Positions 8,895 to 17,905 of a DNA stretch of 64,000 nucleotides are shown in pieces. Origin of the DNA: Anaerolineaceae bacterium (lineage in GTDB: Bacteria > Chloroflexota > Anaerolineae > Aggregatilineales > Phototrophicaceae); contig JAPPOB010000002.1 in assembly GCA_028818375.1 (NCBI GenBank), positions 62,001-126,000 on the forward strand. The letters are read 5' to 3'. A program made the translations under genes and the position numbers. Under the pieces are notes generated by a model that saw only the letters and a program-made list of their open reading frames with translations, was not told the origin of the DNA and ran no database searches. The stretch's first letter is position 1; each line of letters begins with the position of its first letter.

Positions 8895-9637
8895 CACATC
8901 GGCGCCCGCTGCGTCCCGCCGGCGGGCGCGTCCAGCGCGATGACCTGGTCGATGAGGCTGCGCAAGGCGTGTTCCGGCAGGGCGCCGGGCTGGCTGAAGA
9001 CGATGCTGCGGTCCTTGACGATCATGAGAGTCGGGATGCTCTGGATGCCGAAATGGGCCGAAAGGCCGGGGTTCGCGTCCACGTCGACCTTGGCGATGCG
9101 AATCTGCCCGGCGTATTCCGCCGCCAGCTTGTCCAGAATCGGCGCAACCATGCGGCAGGGGCCGCACCACTCCGCCCAGAAATCGACCAGCACGGGAAGG
9201 GGCCAGTCGATCACCTGTTCCTGAAAGTCCTCGTCACCCACGGCGACTGGCGTGGCCTCCACGATGGTCTGCTTCGGCGCACCCCCTTCTTCCTGCGGCG
9301 GCGCGGGATTGAGCTCGGCGACGCGGGCTTTCATCCGCTCGATGGCGAGTGGCATGTCGCTGCCCCAGGGTTTGGCGCGGCGCAGCACGGTCTCGCCGCA
9401 GTACCAGCCGATCAGCAGCGGGTTGCCCTCTGCCTGAAAGAGCGCCGCGGCGCGCGGGTTGGCGTCGGGGTCGACCTGCACGAAGTGCATGTCCGTTTCT
9501 TCAGCGACGGCGCTGCGAAAGGCGGTGACGAAATCTCCGCGCAGCCCCGCGCCACCGGCCAGCAGCAGCATCACGGGTTCGCTGCCGAGGAGCAGTTGCT
9601 CAAGGCTGTCGTCGTTGACGCTGCGGACTTCCGGCAT
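8894..9637 (-). CDS. Two-domain thioredoxin
   Basis: The 247-residue product ends in a complete thioredoxin fold with the active site WCGPC near residues 155-160 and the cis-proline loop IQSIPTL. The first about 110 residues look like a second thioredoxin fold that has lost its CxxC. The start ATG at 9637 follows AAGGGGAAAG, a good ribosome binding site; longer readings upstream run into the promoter. It likely reduces protein disulfides in the cytoplasm. The degenerate domain may serve in partner binding, which is inference. Confidence 0.85.
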   Translation of the reverse strand: MPEVRSVNDDSLEQLLLGSEPVMLLLAGGAGLRGDFVTAFRSAVAEETDMHFVQVDPDANPRAAALFQAEGNPLLIGWYCGETVLRRAKPWGSDMPLAIERMKARVAELNPAPPQEEGGAPKQTIVEATPVAVGDEDFQEQVIDWPLPVLVDFWAEWCGPCRMVAPILDKLAAEYAGQIRIAKVDVDANPGLSAHFGIQSIPTLMIVKDRSIVFSQPGALPEHALRSLIDQVIALDAPAGGTQRAPM

Positions 9638-9664
9638 GGGACTTTCCCCTTTTGCTGTGCGTCC

Positions 9665-9693
9665 AGTGTAGCGGGGCAGGGGCGGGGACTCAA
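9665..9693 (-). promoter_or_regulatory. Promoter for the thioredoxin-HAD operon
   Basis: The reverse strand carries TTGAGT, 17 bp, then TACACT, ending about 28 bp before the thioredoxin ATG. The same TTGAG(A/T)-N17-TACACT pattern recurs at 41040-41012. Confidence 0.5.
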
Positions 9694-9804
9694 GATGTGG
9701 TGGCAAAAAGCGAAAAAGCACAAGAAACTCACAGAAACCGCGAAAATGTCGTTGGATGTAGTGTAAAATCGTACGGAAGCATTTGAGTTCTACGGGGAGA
9801 GAAT

Positions 9805-10896
9805 GTGGTGGAGTCACTTGAACAAACACAGGCGGCAATTTTGGATGCCCCGGAAGTCGCAATCATTGATGACAGTGTAGAAGAGTCAGTAGGCATAGAT
9901 GAATATGCCATTTCAAGTTATGGATTAGATTTCGACGTTGAAGGCATCGTACGTCGATACAATCGAGGGGATATAGTGATTCCAGAGTTTCAACGGAAGT
10001 ATGTCTGGAGAATGTCTCAGGCGAGTCGTTTTGTGGAATCGTTGCTCTTGGGTCTGCCCGTGCCTGGCATTTTCCTCTATCGCGAAGATGACACTAGGGA
10101 ACTCACCGTCATTGACGGCCAGCAAAGAATTTTGACATTGCATTTTTTCTACGAGGGTGTCCTTGAAAACGGCAGATTGTTTCAGTTGAGCAACTTGGCT
10201 TCGAAATTTGATGGACAGACTTACAAGGATCTAGAAATCGAAGATCGGCGAAAACTCGATGACTCGGTCATTCATGCAACAATTGTTCGTCAAGAAAAGC
10301 CGGAAGATGATGGTAGCAGCAAATTCTCGATTTTTGAAAGACTAAATACTGGTGGGACCAATCTGCATCCACAAGAGATACGCTCAGCGATTTACTCCGG
10401 CCCGTTCTGTGAAGTATTGGTCAAAATGAATAAGAACGAGTCGTGGCGCAAGCTCTTTGGCAAACCCAATAAGCGCAAAAGAGATGAGGAACTCATTTTG
10501 CGTTTTCTTGCATTGTTTCATAACTCAGAAAATTATCGTCCTTCAATGACTAGGTTTCTCAATGAATTCATGTTGGCAAAGCGCAATCTGGAAGACTCAA
10601 AATTACTGGAAATGGAAAATGTCTTTAATCGCACTACCACGACGATTTTGAAAAAGATTGGCGACGATGCGTTCAAGCCGCAGAAGTCCATAAATGCCGC
10701 AGTTTTGGATGCAATTATGGTTGGCGTAGCGACACGTTTGAAAATGGGCGAAATCAATGGCGGTCTTGTTTCCCAGTACAAGGAATTGTTGGAGAATCCT
10801 GAATTTGACAACTCTATATCAGTAGGGACTTCTCAGGGAGAAAGGGTGCGTCAGCGGATAATGCTTGCCGTCAAAGCTTTTGCGGATGCAGAGTAG
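9805..10896 (+). CDS. DUF262 domain protein (GmrS-like)
   Basis: The 363-residue protein carries the DUF262 core: IPEFQRKYVW, a SLLLGLPVP stretch, IDGQQR near residue 105 and FERLNTGGT. The ParB-like fold with DGQQR occurs in GmrSD-type restriction enzymes and in other defence ATPase/NTPase contexts. No DUF1607 nuclease half is attached, so this is the single-domain form. The start is one of two consecutive GTG codons (9805 or 9808) after GGGGAGAG. G+C is clearly below that of the flanking genes. A HEPN-type gene follows 7 bp after the stop, a pairing common for this family. Confidence 0.8.
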   Translation: MVESLEQTQAAILDAPEVAIIDDSVEESVGIDEYAISSYGLDFDVEGIVRRYNRGDIVIPEFQRKYVWRMSQASRFVESLLLGLPVPGIFLYREDDTRELTVIDGQQRILTLHFFYEGVLENGRLFQLSNLASKFDGQTYKDLEIEDRRKLDDSVIHATIVRQEKPEDDGSSKFSIFERLNTGGTNLHPQEIRSAIYSGPFCEVLVKMNKNESWRKLFGKPNKRKRDEELILRFLALFHNSENYRPSMTRFLNEFMLAKRNLEDSKLLEMENVFNRTTTTILKKIGDDAFKPQKSINAAVLDAIMVGVATRLKMGEINGGLVSQYKELLENPEFDNSISVGTSQGERVRQRIMLAVKAFADAE

Positions 10897-10903
10897 CATT
10901 GTC

Positions 10904-11020
10904 ATGCATCAGGACATTGTCCAGCACCGACTTAAGCTTTAAAGACTATTTGGGCAAGCTGATAAACTTCTCAAGAATGAGGAGATAGATAGCGAGGTCG
11001 TCTCTCATTTTACCTCCTAT
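10904..11020 (+). other. Interrupted N-terminal region of the HEPN gene
   Basis: An ATG at 10904, 7 bp after the DUF262 stop, opens the same frame as the HEPN gene but meets TAA at 10940-10942 after 12 codons. From 10943 the frame is open and its translation (RLFGQADKLLKN, then SHFTSYLCVRTSGFVE) reads as the ordinary N-terminus of this HEPN family. The simplest reading is one nonsense or indel event in a formerly complete gene. Confidence 0.6.
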
Positions 11021-11413
11021 TTGTGTGTGAGGACTTCAGGATTTGTTGAATCTTCCCTAAAAACAATAGTGCGAGAATATGTTGATAGAAACACTGATGA
11101 CCAAAGGCTCTTGAATCTCGTTGACTCTCGCTTCAAGCGAATTCGAAATCCAAGCAAAGGAGGAATAATCGAAGTAGCGGCGGATTTCGGGAAAGATTGG
11201 AGAGTCAGTTTGAGGAACGAGATCTCAGGTAAGCTGGAAACCTCATTGAACACAATTGTGGAGAGAAGAAACGATATTGCGCATGGTAGAGATGTGGACA
11301 TTTCTTTGCGCGACCTGAGAGATCACTTTGAGAATGCCAAGAAAGTTGTCGAAATCATAGACCAGCGGTGTCTAGCATCCGAAGATGCTCTCGCAGACAC
11401 CGACTCATCATGA
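11021..11413 (+). CDS. MAE_28990/MAE_18760-like HEPN protein, N-terminus probably broken
   Basis: As read from the first available start (TTG at 11021) the product has 130 residues. It contains the HEPN ribonuclease motif Rx4H in RRNDIAHG (Arg83, His88) and the SGFVE helix typical of the family. Intact relatives start roughly 35-40 residues earlier, and that sequence is present upstream in frame but cut by a TAA at 10940. HEPN proteins of this group are often partners of DUF262 proteins, presumably as the toxic RNase. Whether a shortened active protein is made from TTG is uncertain. Confidence 0.6.
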   Translation: MCVRTSGFVESSLKTIVREYVDRNTDDQRLLNLVDSRFKRIRNPSKGGIIEVAADFGKDWRVSLRNEISGKLETSLNTIVERRNDIAHGRDVDISLRDLRDHFENAKKVVEIIDQRCLASEDALADTDSS

Positions 11414-11446
11414 GGTCAGAAAAGTTGCGAACATCCAATTGCATGG

Positions 11447-11475
11447 GCGACAGGGACGCGCGCGTCCTGTAGAAT
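11447..11475 (+). promoter_or_regulatory. Promoter with a 14-bp palindrome in its spacer
   Basis: GCGACA (11447-11452) and TAGAAT (11470-11475) are 17 bp apart. The spacer contains the perfect palindrome GGACGCGCGCGTCC (11454-11467). A repressor bound there would block the promoter. It drives the large fusion gene starting at 11517. Confidence 0.45.
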
Positions 11476-11516
11476 GCCGGGTGCGGCGCTTCCTTTGGCC
11501 GGGTTAATCGGAGCCC

Positions 11517-14500
11517 ATGCTGCGACGTTTCGCGCCGGACCTGCGCATCGTATTGCTGCTTGTGATCCTGCCGCTGCTGCTCTTTTGGCAGCAGACCTTG
11601 GGCGGGCGCACCCTGCTACCCGCGGACAACCTTTACCAGTTTGAGCCCTGGGCCAGCCATCGCGAGCAGGTGGGCGCGCCGGCCCGGCCGCATAACGCCC
11701 TGGTCTCCGACTTGGTGCTGCAAAACTATTCCTGGAAGCGCTTCCTGCGCGAAAGTCTGGAAGCGGGTGAAGCGCCCCTGTGGAATCCGTATCAGTTCAG
11801 CGGCATTCCCTTTCTCGCTGCGGGTCAGCATTCGGGGCATTACACCTTCAGCCTGATCCACTACATCCTGCCGCTGTGGCTGGCCTATGGCTGGTTCACG
11901 GTCTTTCAGCTCTGGGTGGCGGGGGCCGGCATGTACGTGTTCATGCGTGGCCTGCGCACAGGGCGTTTCGGCAGCGTCATTGCCGCGCTGGCGTGGCAGC
12001 TGTCGGCCTTTCTGGTGATTGGCGCGGTGTTTCCGATGATCCTCGCTGCCGTGACCTGGCTGCCGCTGCTCCTCCTGTTGATCGAATTCTGCGTACGCGA
12101 CCAGACCCTTGCCGGTCGACCGGCGCGCCTGCTGTGGACAGCATTTGCCGCGCTGGTCCTGACCTTTGCGCTGTTGGCCGGTCACGCCGAAATGACTTAC
12201 TACATCCTGCTTGTCGCGGGCATCTGGGGCCTGGCGCGATTGTTGCAACGCCGGCAAGCTGTCGGCCTGCGCGACGCGGCGGGCGCGATCCCCTGGCTGC
12301 TGGCCGCGGCGCTCATCGGCGTGTCGACGGCCGCCCTGCAACTGTTGCCGCTGATCGAATTCGCAGGCATGAATTTCCGCAGCGGTTCGGCATCCTACGA
12401 ACAGGTGATCGGCTGGGCGCACCCGCCGCGCGACCTCATCCAGTTCCTGCTGCCGAATTTCTACGGCAGCCCGGCCCAACAGGACGTGACCGACATCTTC
12501 AATGGCCAGGTGGTGTCGCTGCGTTCGACCGAATGGGGCATCAAAAATTACGTCGAGGCCGCCCTCTACAGTGGCCTGCTGACTCTGGCGCTGGCCGCCC
12601 TGGCCCTGGGTAACCTGCGCCGACCTCCCGTCGGGAGTCAGGCGCGCGGGCTGACCCTGTTTTTTCTGCTGCTGACTTTGGCGGGGCTGAGCTTCATGTT
12701 CGGTCTGCCGGGCTACCGTTTGCTCTGGCTGCTGCCGGGAATAGACCAGCTGCATTCGCCCTTCCGCTGGGTCTTCGCCGTGAGCCTGGGTCTGGCCGTT
12801 TTGGCAGGCCTTGGCGCGGAAAGGCTGGTCTCCGGCATCGCCGACGCCTGGCGCAGGCGTGTCGGACAGGCGCTGACGGCTCTGGGTCTGGCGACCCTCG
12901 CAGGGCTACTGGCGTTGCGGCTCCTGTTTACGCAACTGGAACCCATGGTGGAACGCGCGTTTCGCGCCATGGCGCTGGCGGACCAGGTGTTTCCGGATGC
13001 GCAGACCTTCGCCAGCTTTCAGGCGCCCAACTTTCTCGTATTCGCACTGGTGGCACTGGGCGCCGGCCTCATCCTGTTGTGGGCCGGGCGCAATCTGCGC
13101 GCGCGCGCCTGGCAGGTCGCGGCCGCCTGTCTGCTGGCACTGGACCTGATGCTGGCGTCCGGCGGCTTCCATGGCGCAGCCGATCCTGCACTACTGGAAT
13201 TCACCCCGCCGGCCATCGAGTGGTTGCAGGGACAGCCCGGGGCCTGGCGTTACATCACCCTTGAAGGGGAACGGGCCATTTTGCCCGCCAACAGCGGCAT
13301 GGTGCATGGCCTGCGCGATATCCGTGGCTACGAGAGTATCATTCCGCGGCAATATGTGGACTTCATGCAGGGCATCGCCGATCAGCGCCAACTGCCTTAC
13401 AACCGGGTCGCGCCGCTCTACGTCGACCAGCTGGCGGCGGTGGACTGGGAGCGGCTGGCCCTGACTGGCACTCGCTGGCTGCTCACCGAGGCCACACTTG
13501 ACGTGCAGGCACAGTTGCCGGCCGGCTCCGCGTTGGCCTGGGAGGACCCGGCTCTGCGCATCTACGAACTGCCGGCGCATCCTCTGGCCTGGCTGGCGGT
13601 CACCGCGTCTCCCCTGCAGGTCGATGCGCTGCCGGAGCCAGTGCCCGTCGAGGTCCTGCGGGAGAGCGGCCGCGAAAAAACCTTGCGGTTCACCCTGCCC
13701 GCCGACGCCATGAGTCAACTGGTGGTCAGCGAGACCTGGATGCCGGGCTGGCGCGCGTGGTTGCGACCGGTCGATTCCGACGTCAGAGACGAACTGGAAC
13801 TGCCGGTCACGCTGGTGCTGGAGAACTTCCAGGGCGTGACCCTGGAACGGGTGGCGCTGGAGGCCCGCTTCGGCGCGGACCTGGCGGAAGGCCGCCCGTT
13901 GCAGCTGCGGATGACCTTCAGTCCGGCCAGCTTTCAGATCGGCTTTTTCGGTTCCGTCATCGGCTCGTCGTTGATGATCCTTGTTACCGGCATCTGGATG
14001 TGGCAGCTGCTGACGCGTCGGGCCGAAAGCGACGTGGCGCGGGTGGCCCGCAACAGCATCGCGCCGATCCTGGTCAATTTATTCAATCGCGGCATCGACT
14101 TCGCCTTCGCCCTGGTGATGTTGCGCATCCTGGGCCCCACGGACGCAGGCGTCTATTTCTACGCGGGATTCATCTTTCTGTGGTTCGATATTCTCAGCAA
14201 TTTTGGCCTGGATGTCTGGCTGACGCGTGAGGTGGCGCGTGAACCGACGCGGGCATTGCGCGTGCTGGTGAGCAGCAGCGCCCTGCGCCTCGCGCTGACA
14301 TTTGCGGGCCTGCTGCTGCTGGCGGCCTTCCTGCTGGCCCGGCAGGAACTCATCGCGCCGCCGCTGGGCGAGGCCGGCCTGCTGACCATCGTGCTGCTTT
14401 ACCTGGGCATTTTCCCCGGCAGCCTCGCCAAGGGTCTGACCTCGCTGTTCTATGGCTTCCAGCGCGCCGAGTTGCCGGCAGCGGTCACAAGCATCGCCAC

Positions 14501-15509
14501 GATAAGCAAGACGGTATTCGGGCTTTTCGCGCTGCTGGCCGGCGCCGGCGTGGTGGGCCTGGCCGCGGTCAGCATTGTGACCAATCTGTTGACCCTGGTA
14601 CTGCTGACGCTGGGTGCGCGTCCGCTGCTTCGCGGTATGGCTTCCGGACGCCCTGAACTGCCCCTGATGCGACGCATGACCGGCGCCAGCTGGCCACTGC
14701 TGGCCAACCATTTTCTGGCGACGATCTTCTTCCAGGTGGACGTGTTGATCATTGAGGCCATCCATGGCGCGCGCATGTTGGGCCTGTACAGCGTGGCCTA
14801 CAAGTGGGTGGCGGCGCTGAACATCATTCCGGCCTTCTTCACCCAGGCGCTCCTGCCGGTCATGTCGCGCCAGGCGCAGGAAGACCGGGAGACGCTGAAA
14901 CGCACCTGCGTGCTGGGCATCAAGCTGCTGGTGATGTTGGCCCTGCCGCTGGCCGCGCTGTTCACCGCCCTCGCCTGGGCCCTGACCAGCCTGCTTGGCG
15001 GCGCGCAATACCTGCCGGATGGCGCCATCGCCACCCAGTTGATGGTCTGGAGCATTCCGGTCGGCTGGGTCAACAGTTTCCTGCAGTACGCGCTCATCGC
15101 GCTGGACCTGCAACGGCGCATCACCCGCGCCTTCCTGGTGGCGGTGGGTTTCAACGTGGTGGCCAATTTGCTGCTGATTCCGACTTACGGTTACCAGGCC
15201 GCCGCGCTGACCACTATCGCCTCGGAGGTCATTTTGCTACTGCCTTTTGTCTGGTTGCTGCAGCGGGCGCTGGGGCCCTTGCCGTGGGGCGACATTCTGT
15301 GGCGGCCAGCGCTGGCAACGGCGCTGTTGCTGCTGGTTCTGGCCGGTCTGTGGCCGCTGTCGGCGGCGCTGGCGCTGCTGCTCGGCGGGGCCCTGTATGC
15401 GCTGCTGCTGTGGCGGTTGCGCCCGCTTTCGTCAGCGGAACGCAGTCTCTTGCAACCCCTGCTGCCGCAGCGGCTGAGAGACCTGTCCCTGCCGACCCTC
15501 AGGCCCTGA
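11517..15509 (+). CDS. YfhO-like membrane protein fused to a Wzx-type flippase
   Basis: The 1330-residue product joins two membrane proteins. Residues 1 to about 840 look like YfhO: an N-terminal segment with PADNLYQFEPW, many membrane helices of GT-C-like type, and a large outside domain. From about residue 841 (RNSIAPILVNLFNRGIDFAF) to near the end the sequence is a 12-14 helix polysaccharide flippase of the Wzx/RfbX (MATE-like) type. YfhO proteins are linked to glycosylation of cell-wall polymers. A fusion suggests that lipid-linked sugar flipping and transfer are coupled, which is my inference. No frameshift is visible across the junction. Confidence 0.75.
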   Translation: MLRRFAPDLRIVLLLVILPLLLFWQQTLGGRTLLPADNLYQFEPWASHREQVGAPARPHNALVSDLVLQNYSWKRFLRESLEAGEAPLWNPYQFSGIPFLAAGQHSGHYTFSLIHYILPLWLAYGWFTVFQLWVAGAGMYVFMRGLRTGRFGSVIAALAWQLSAFLVIGAVFPMILAAVTWLPLLLLLIEFCVRDQTLAGRPARLLWTAFAALVLTFALLAGHAEMTYYILLVAGIWGLARLLQRRQAVGLRDAAGAIPWLLAAALIGVSTAALQLLPLIEFAGMNFRSGSASYEQVIGWAHPPRDLIQFLLPNFYGSPAQQDVTDIFNGQVVSLRSTEWGIKNYVEAALYSGLLTLALAALALGNLRRPPVGSQARGLTLFFLLLTLAGLSFMFGLPGYRLLWLLPGIDQLHSPFRWVFAVSLGLAVLAGLGAERLVSGIADAWRRRVGQALTALGLATLAGLLALRLLFTQLEPMVERAFRAMALADQVFPDAQTFASFQAPNFLVFALVALGAGLILLWAGRNLRARAWQVAAACLLALDLMLASGGFHGAADPALLEFTPPAIEWLQGQPGAWRYITLEGERAILPANSGMVHGLRDIRGYESIIPRQYVDFMQGIADQRQLPYNRVAPLYVDQLAAVDWERLALTGTRWLLTEATLDVQAQLPAGSALAWEDPALRIYELPAHPLAWLAVTASPLQVDALPEPVPVEVLRESGREKTLRFTLPADAMSQLVVSETWMPGWRAWLRPVDSDVRDELELPVTLVLENFQGVTLERVALEARFGADLAEGRPLQLRMTFSPASFQIGFFGSVIGSSLMILVTGIWMWQLLTRRAESDVARVARNSIAPILVNLFNRGIDFAFALVMLRILGPTDAGVYFYAGFIFLWFDILSNFGLDVWLTREVAREPTRALRVLVSSSALRLALTFAGLLLLAAFLLARQELIAPPLGEAGLLTIVLLYLGIFPGSLAKGLTSLFYGFQRAELPAAVTSIATISKTVFGLFALLAGAGVVGLAAVSIVTNLLTLVLLTLGARPLLRGMASGRPELPLMRRMTGASWPLLANHFLATIFFQVDVLIIEAIHGARMLGLYSVAYKWVAALNIIPAFFTQALLPVMSRQAQEDRETLKRTCVLGIKLLVMLALPLAALFTALAWALTSLLGGAQYLPDGAIATQLMVWSIPVGWVNSFLQYALIALDLQRRITRAFLVAVGFNVVANLLLIPTYGYQAAALTTIASEVILLLPFVWLLQRALGPLPWGDILWRPALATALLLLVLAGLWPLSAALALLLGGALYALLLWRLRPLSSAERSLLQPLLPQRLRDLSLPTLRP

Positions 15510-15813
15510 CGCCGTCGCCCGGGGAGGGCGAGCCCTTTTTCTGGCGGCGCAGCAGGCTGCGCACAAAGGGATTGGCGAAGACTGGCAACTTCAGAACCTC
15601 ACCATCGCGGGTGAGGGTCATGTGACAGATGGTGACCGGACGCGCGCCACTGAGCCAGAATTCCTCGTTGTCGACCTCGTCGGAAAGCTGCCAGCCCTGG
15701 TTGAAAAGCGTGACGAGCGAATCGCCGCCGGCGAGTTGGCCGGAAAAGGGCGACCAGTGCCGCGTCACGTCGGGATAGTCAAAATGCGCGTTTGCAGAAT
15801 CGTAAATGACCAT
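15499..15813 (-). CDS. Conserved-looking small protein of unknown function
   Basis: The 104-residue product is unrecognised. It is hydrophilic with many aromatic residues (HFDYPDVTRHWSPF, WQLSDEVDNEEFWLSG) and a basic C-terminus (RSLLRRQKKG). Composition is protein-like throughout. It converges on the fusion gene and overlaps its last 11 bases. No membrane segment or signal peptide is seen. Confidence 0.55.
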   Translation of the reverse strand: MVIYDSANAHFDYPDVTRHWSPFSGQLAGGDSLVTLFNQGWQLSDEVDNEEFWLSGARPVTICHMTLTRDGEVLKLPVFANPFVRSLLRRQKKGSPSPGDGVRA

Positions 15814-15982
15814 GGATTCAGTCTATCAGACGGGAAATGATCAGTCAGGGCCAATATACCGAATTCCAGGGTAGTTTTGTGGTGAAAACTCGCAAGAACC
15901 CCGGCATTTACCGGGTTGTGTGGCAGACCGGTTTACTCCCCTCAGCGTCACTCAGCAGGGAACGATCGCGCCTGGCATCTGC

Positions 15983-16387
15983 GATGATCTGACCGTGAAG
16001 GTCGACCTGGCGCCGACGCTGCCGGAAGCCTCCGGCGAGCCGGTCTGGCCGGGCATGCAGGGCCGCTCGCTCTGGCCGCTGCTGATGGGGCAGGGCGAGC
16101 CCGCCGCGCCGCGCGAGGACGTCTACTGCGAGTACTACAACGGCATGCCCTGGCACGGCTCGCCGGGCCCTAAGCTGAACATGTTGCGCACAGAGACGCA
16201 CAAGCTGGTCGTGGCCCATGGCCTGGAGGCGGGCGAACTCTACGATCTGGAGGCCGACCCGCAGGAGACACACAACCGCTGGCAAGACCCGGCGTATGCC
16301 CCTGTTCGCATGGAGTTGCTGCAACGCCTCTGCGACCGCATGGCCTGGACGGTCGATCCACTGCCTCCGCGTCAAAGTGATAGGTAA
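15983..16387 (+). pseudogene. C-terminal remnant of a sulfatase
   Basis: The translation carries the C-terminal part of an alkaline-phosphatase-superfamily sulfatase: VDLAPTLPEASGE, GMQGRSLWPLLMGQ, REDVYCEYYN, and ELYDLEADPQETHNRW. The catalytic N-terminal domain with the C/S-x-P-x-R formylglycine site is absent, and the upstream sequence is unrelated. About three quarters of the gene is therefore missing. The fragment lies against the DndB-like gene, so insertion of that module may have removed the rest. Confidence 0.75.
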
Positions 16388-16520
16388 ATGAATACAGGCA
16401 ACCCTTTCTCGATTTCGTTCAAGGCGCAAGACTGTGAAAGTCGACCTAAGGCGTTGACTTATCGCTCATCGATTGCGCTCTCTCAGGAATTAATGGGGAA
16501 ATATCACGCAAACTGGAAAT

Positions 16521-16554
16521 TGTGTCTTGACACACCGAAAAATTTCGTTAGCAT
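16521..16554 (+). promoter_or_regulatory. Promoter/operator region of the DndB-like gene
   Basis: A perfect -35 TTGACA (16527-16532) is followed after 16 bp by TAGCAT (16549-16554). The -35 is embedded in the palindrome TGTGTC-TT-GACACA (16521-16534), and the spacer holds CGAAA-AA-TTTCG (16536-16547). Two inverted repeats over the core promoter are what a repressor-controlled gene would show. Confidence 0.6.
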
Positions 16555-16586
16555 TTAAGTGTCATGATAAATGTGAGGAGGCCAAA

Positions 16587-17810
16587 GTGGTTGTCATTCG
16601 CCAATCCAAGCAGCAAATCCTTGATTTTCCTGTGCAGCGGTACAAGCAGGGCGGGCGAGAAGTCTACTCGTTGGTTCTAGACTTGGGGACGCTGGATGGA
16701 CTACTGCCCGAAGATGTAGATCCAGACCAGATTAAGGACGCCAATCGCCGATTCAACAAGGACCATTCCAAGCGAATAGAGGAATACCTGTACGAGACGG
16801 ATCAATGGGTCTTGGGCTCAATCCTGCTGGGTATCAATCCTTCATACTGCTCATTCGAGCCGTATTACTTGGAGGATGGTGAACCCTCTGACACCATGGG
16901 GCAATTGCTCATTCCGTTGGTGGGTGGGCGCAGTAGTTTGAGAATCTTGGACGGCCAGCATCGAAGGAAAGCAATTCAGCAGGTTCGGAAGCGATTGGAG
17001 CAGGAAATCCTTGAGCATCGTGAACTGCTATTCAAAAACGGAAAATCACGAAGTGCAAAAAAGCGACTGGAGGACCTGGAAGCAAAGCTGAGTAGGTTAG
17101 ATAGCATGTCGGTTTCCGTAATGATTTATCAGGAGGCCGACATAAAGAAATTGCGGCGCATGTTCGCCGATCTGGCAAAGACGCGAAACATTGAAGCGAT
17201 AACCAAGGCACGATTCGATGATCGCAATCCATTCAATCGTGCTGCACAAGTACTCGCAGAATTGGACACCAGCGACTTTCTCAAAGGAAGAGTAGAAATG
17301 GAAAGGGACACGCCATCCCTTGCCGGCAACAATCTACTCTCATTGAACCAACTGTCGCGTTGCCTTGTGCATCTCAAATTCGGCTATGGTGCACGTCTGA
17401 GCCATCGTCGGATCCAGGAAGTTGACCAAAAGTACAACGAGTTGGTCGACCTCGGAATGGAGTGGGCTGACGACTTTCTTCCAACGGCACGAAAGGAGTA
17501 TGAAATCCTCCTTTCAAGTGATTTGGAAGAAGATTACGTCTCCAAAAACCGTTCCAAGCACTTGGCGTATAGCACATCGGCATTGCAGATGCTGGCAGGA
17601 TGTCTCCATGAGTGGAACAAACGTGAGCGTCCATGGAGTGATCTGGCGACTTGGGTCAGAAAGGCAGATTTCGAACTTAACTCGGAGGACTGCATCTTTC
17701 TGAAGAAGGGGATGCTCATTCCAGGAGATACATCCCTCATTGCTAGGCGACAAAATGTGGACGCTACGATTGACTACGTGGTTGAACAGGCTGCCCAAGC
17801 CTCTGGATAG
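16587..17810 (+). CDS. DGQHR-motif protein, DndB-like
   Basis: The 407-residue product has LDGQHRR near residue 122 and the downstream block of DndB-type proteins (MFADLAKTRNIEAITKARFDDRNPFNRAA). In Dnd systems DndB binds DNA and represses the phosphorothioation genes. No dndCDE or restriction genes are present here, so this is an orphan. The start is the GTG at 16587, 6 bp after GAGGAG; an in-frame TTG at 16527 lies inside the -35 element and cannot be the start. Low G+C marks it as foreign. The double palindrome over its promoter suggests self-repression. Confidence 0.75.
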   Translation: MVVIRQSKQQILDFPVQRYKQGGREVYSLVLDLGTLDGLLPEDVDPDQIKDANRRFNKDHSKRIEEYLYETDQWVLGSILLGINPSYCSFEPYYLEDGEPSDTMGQLLIPLVGGRSSLRILDGQHRRKAIQQVRKRLEQEILEHRELLFKNGKSRSAKKRLEDLEAKLSRLDSMSVSVMIYQEADIKKLRRMFADLAKTRNIEAITKARFDDRNPFNRAAQVLAELDTSDFLKGRVEMERDTPSLAGNNLLSLNQLSRCLVHLKFGYGARLSHRRIQEVDQKYNELVDLGMEWADDFLPTARKEYEILLSSDLEEDYVSKNRSKHLAYSTSALQMLAGCLHEWNKRERPWSDLATWVRKADFELNSEDCIFLKKGMLIPGDTSLIARRQNVDATIDYVVEQAAQASG

Positions 17811-17905
17811 CGTCTGAACGAGGCGTACTAACTCAATCGAAGTCATTCGGACAGGGAAGCCAATGAGAGTCAATTGCGCTTACTCATACGGAAGAGAGGA
17901 AGCTG

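Noticed and set aside
16527..16586. TTG at 16527 as the start of the DndB-like gene
   Set aside because: It falls inside a perfect -35 hexamer. The GTG at 16587 has a good ribosome binding site.
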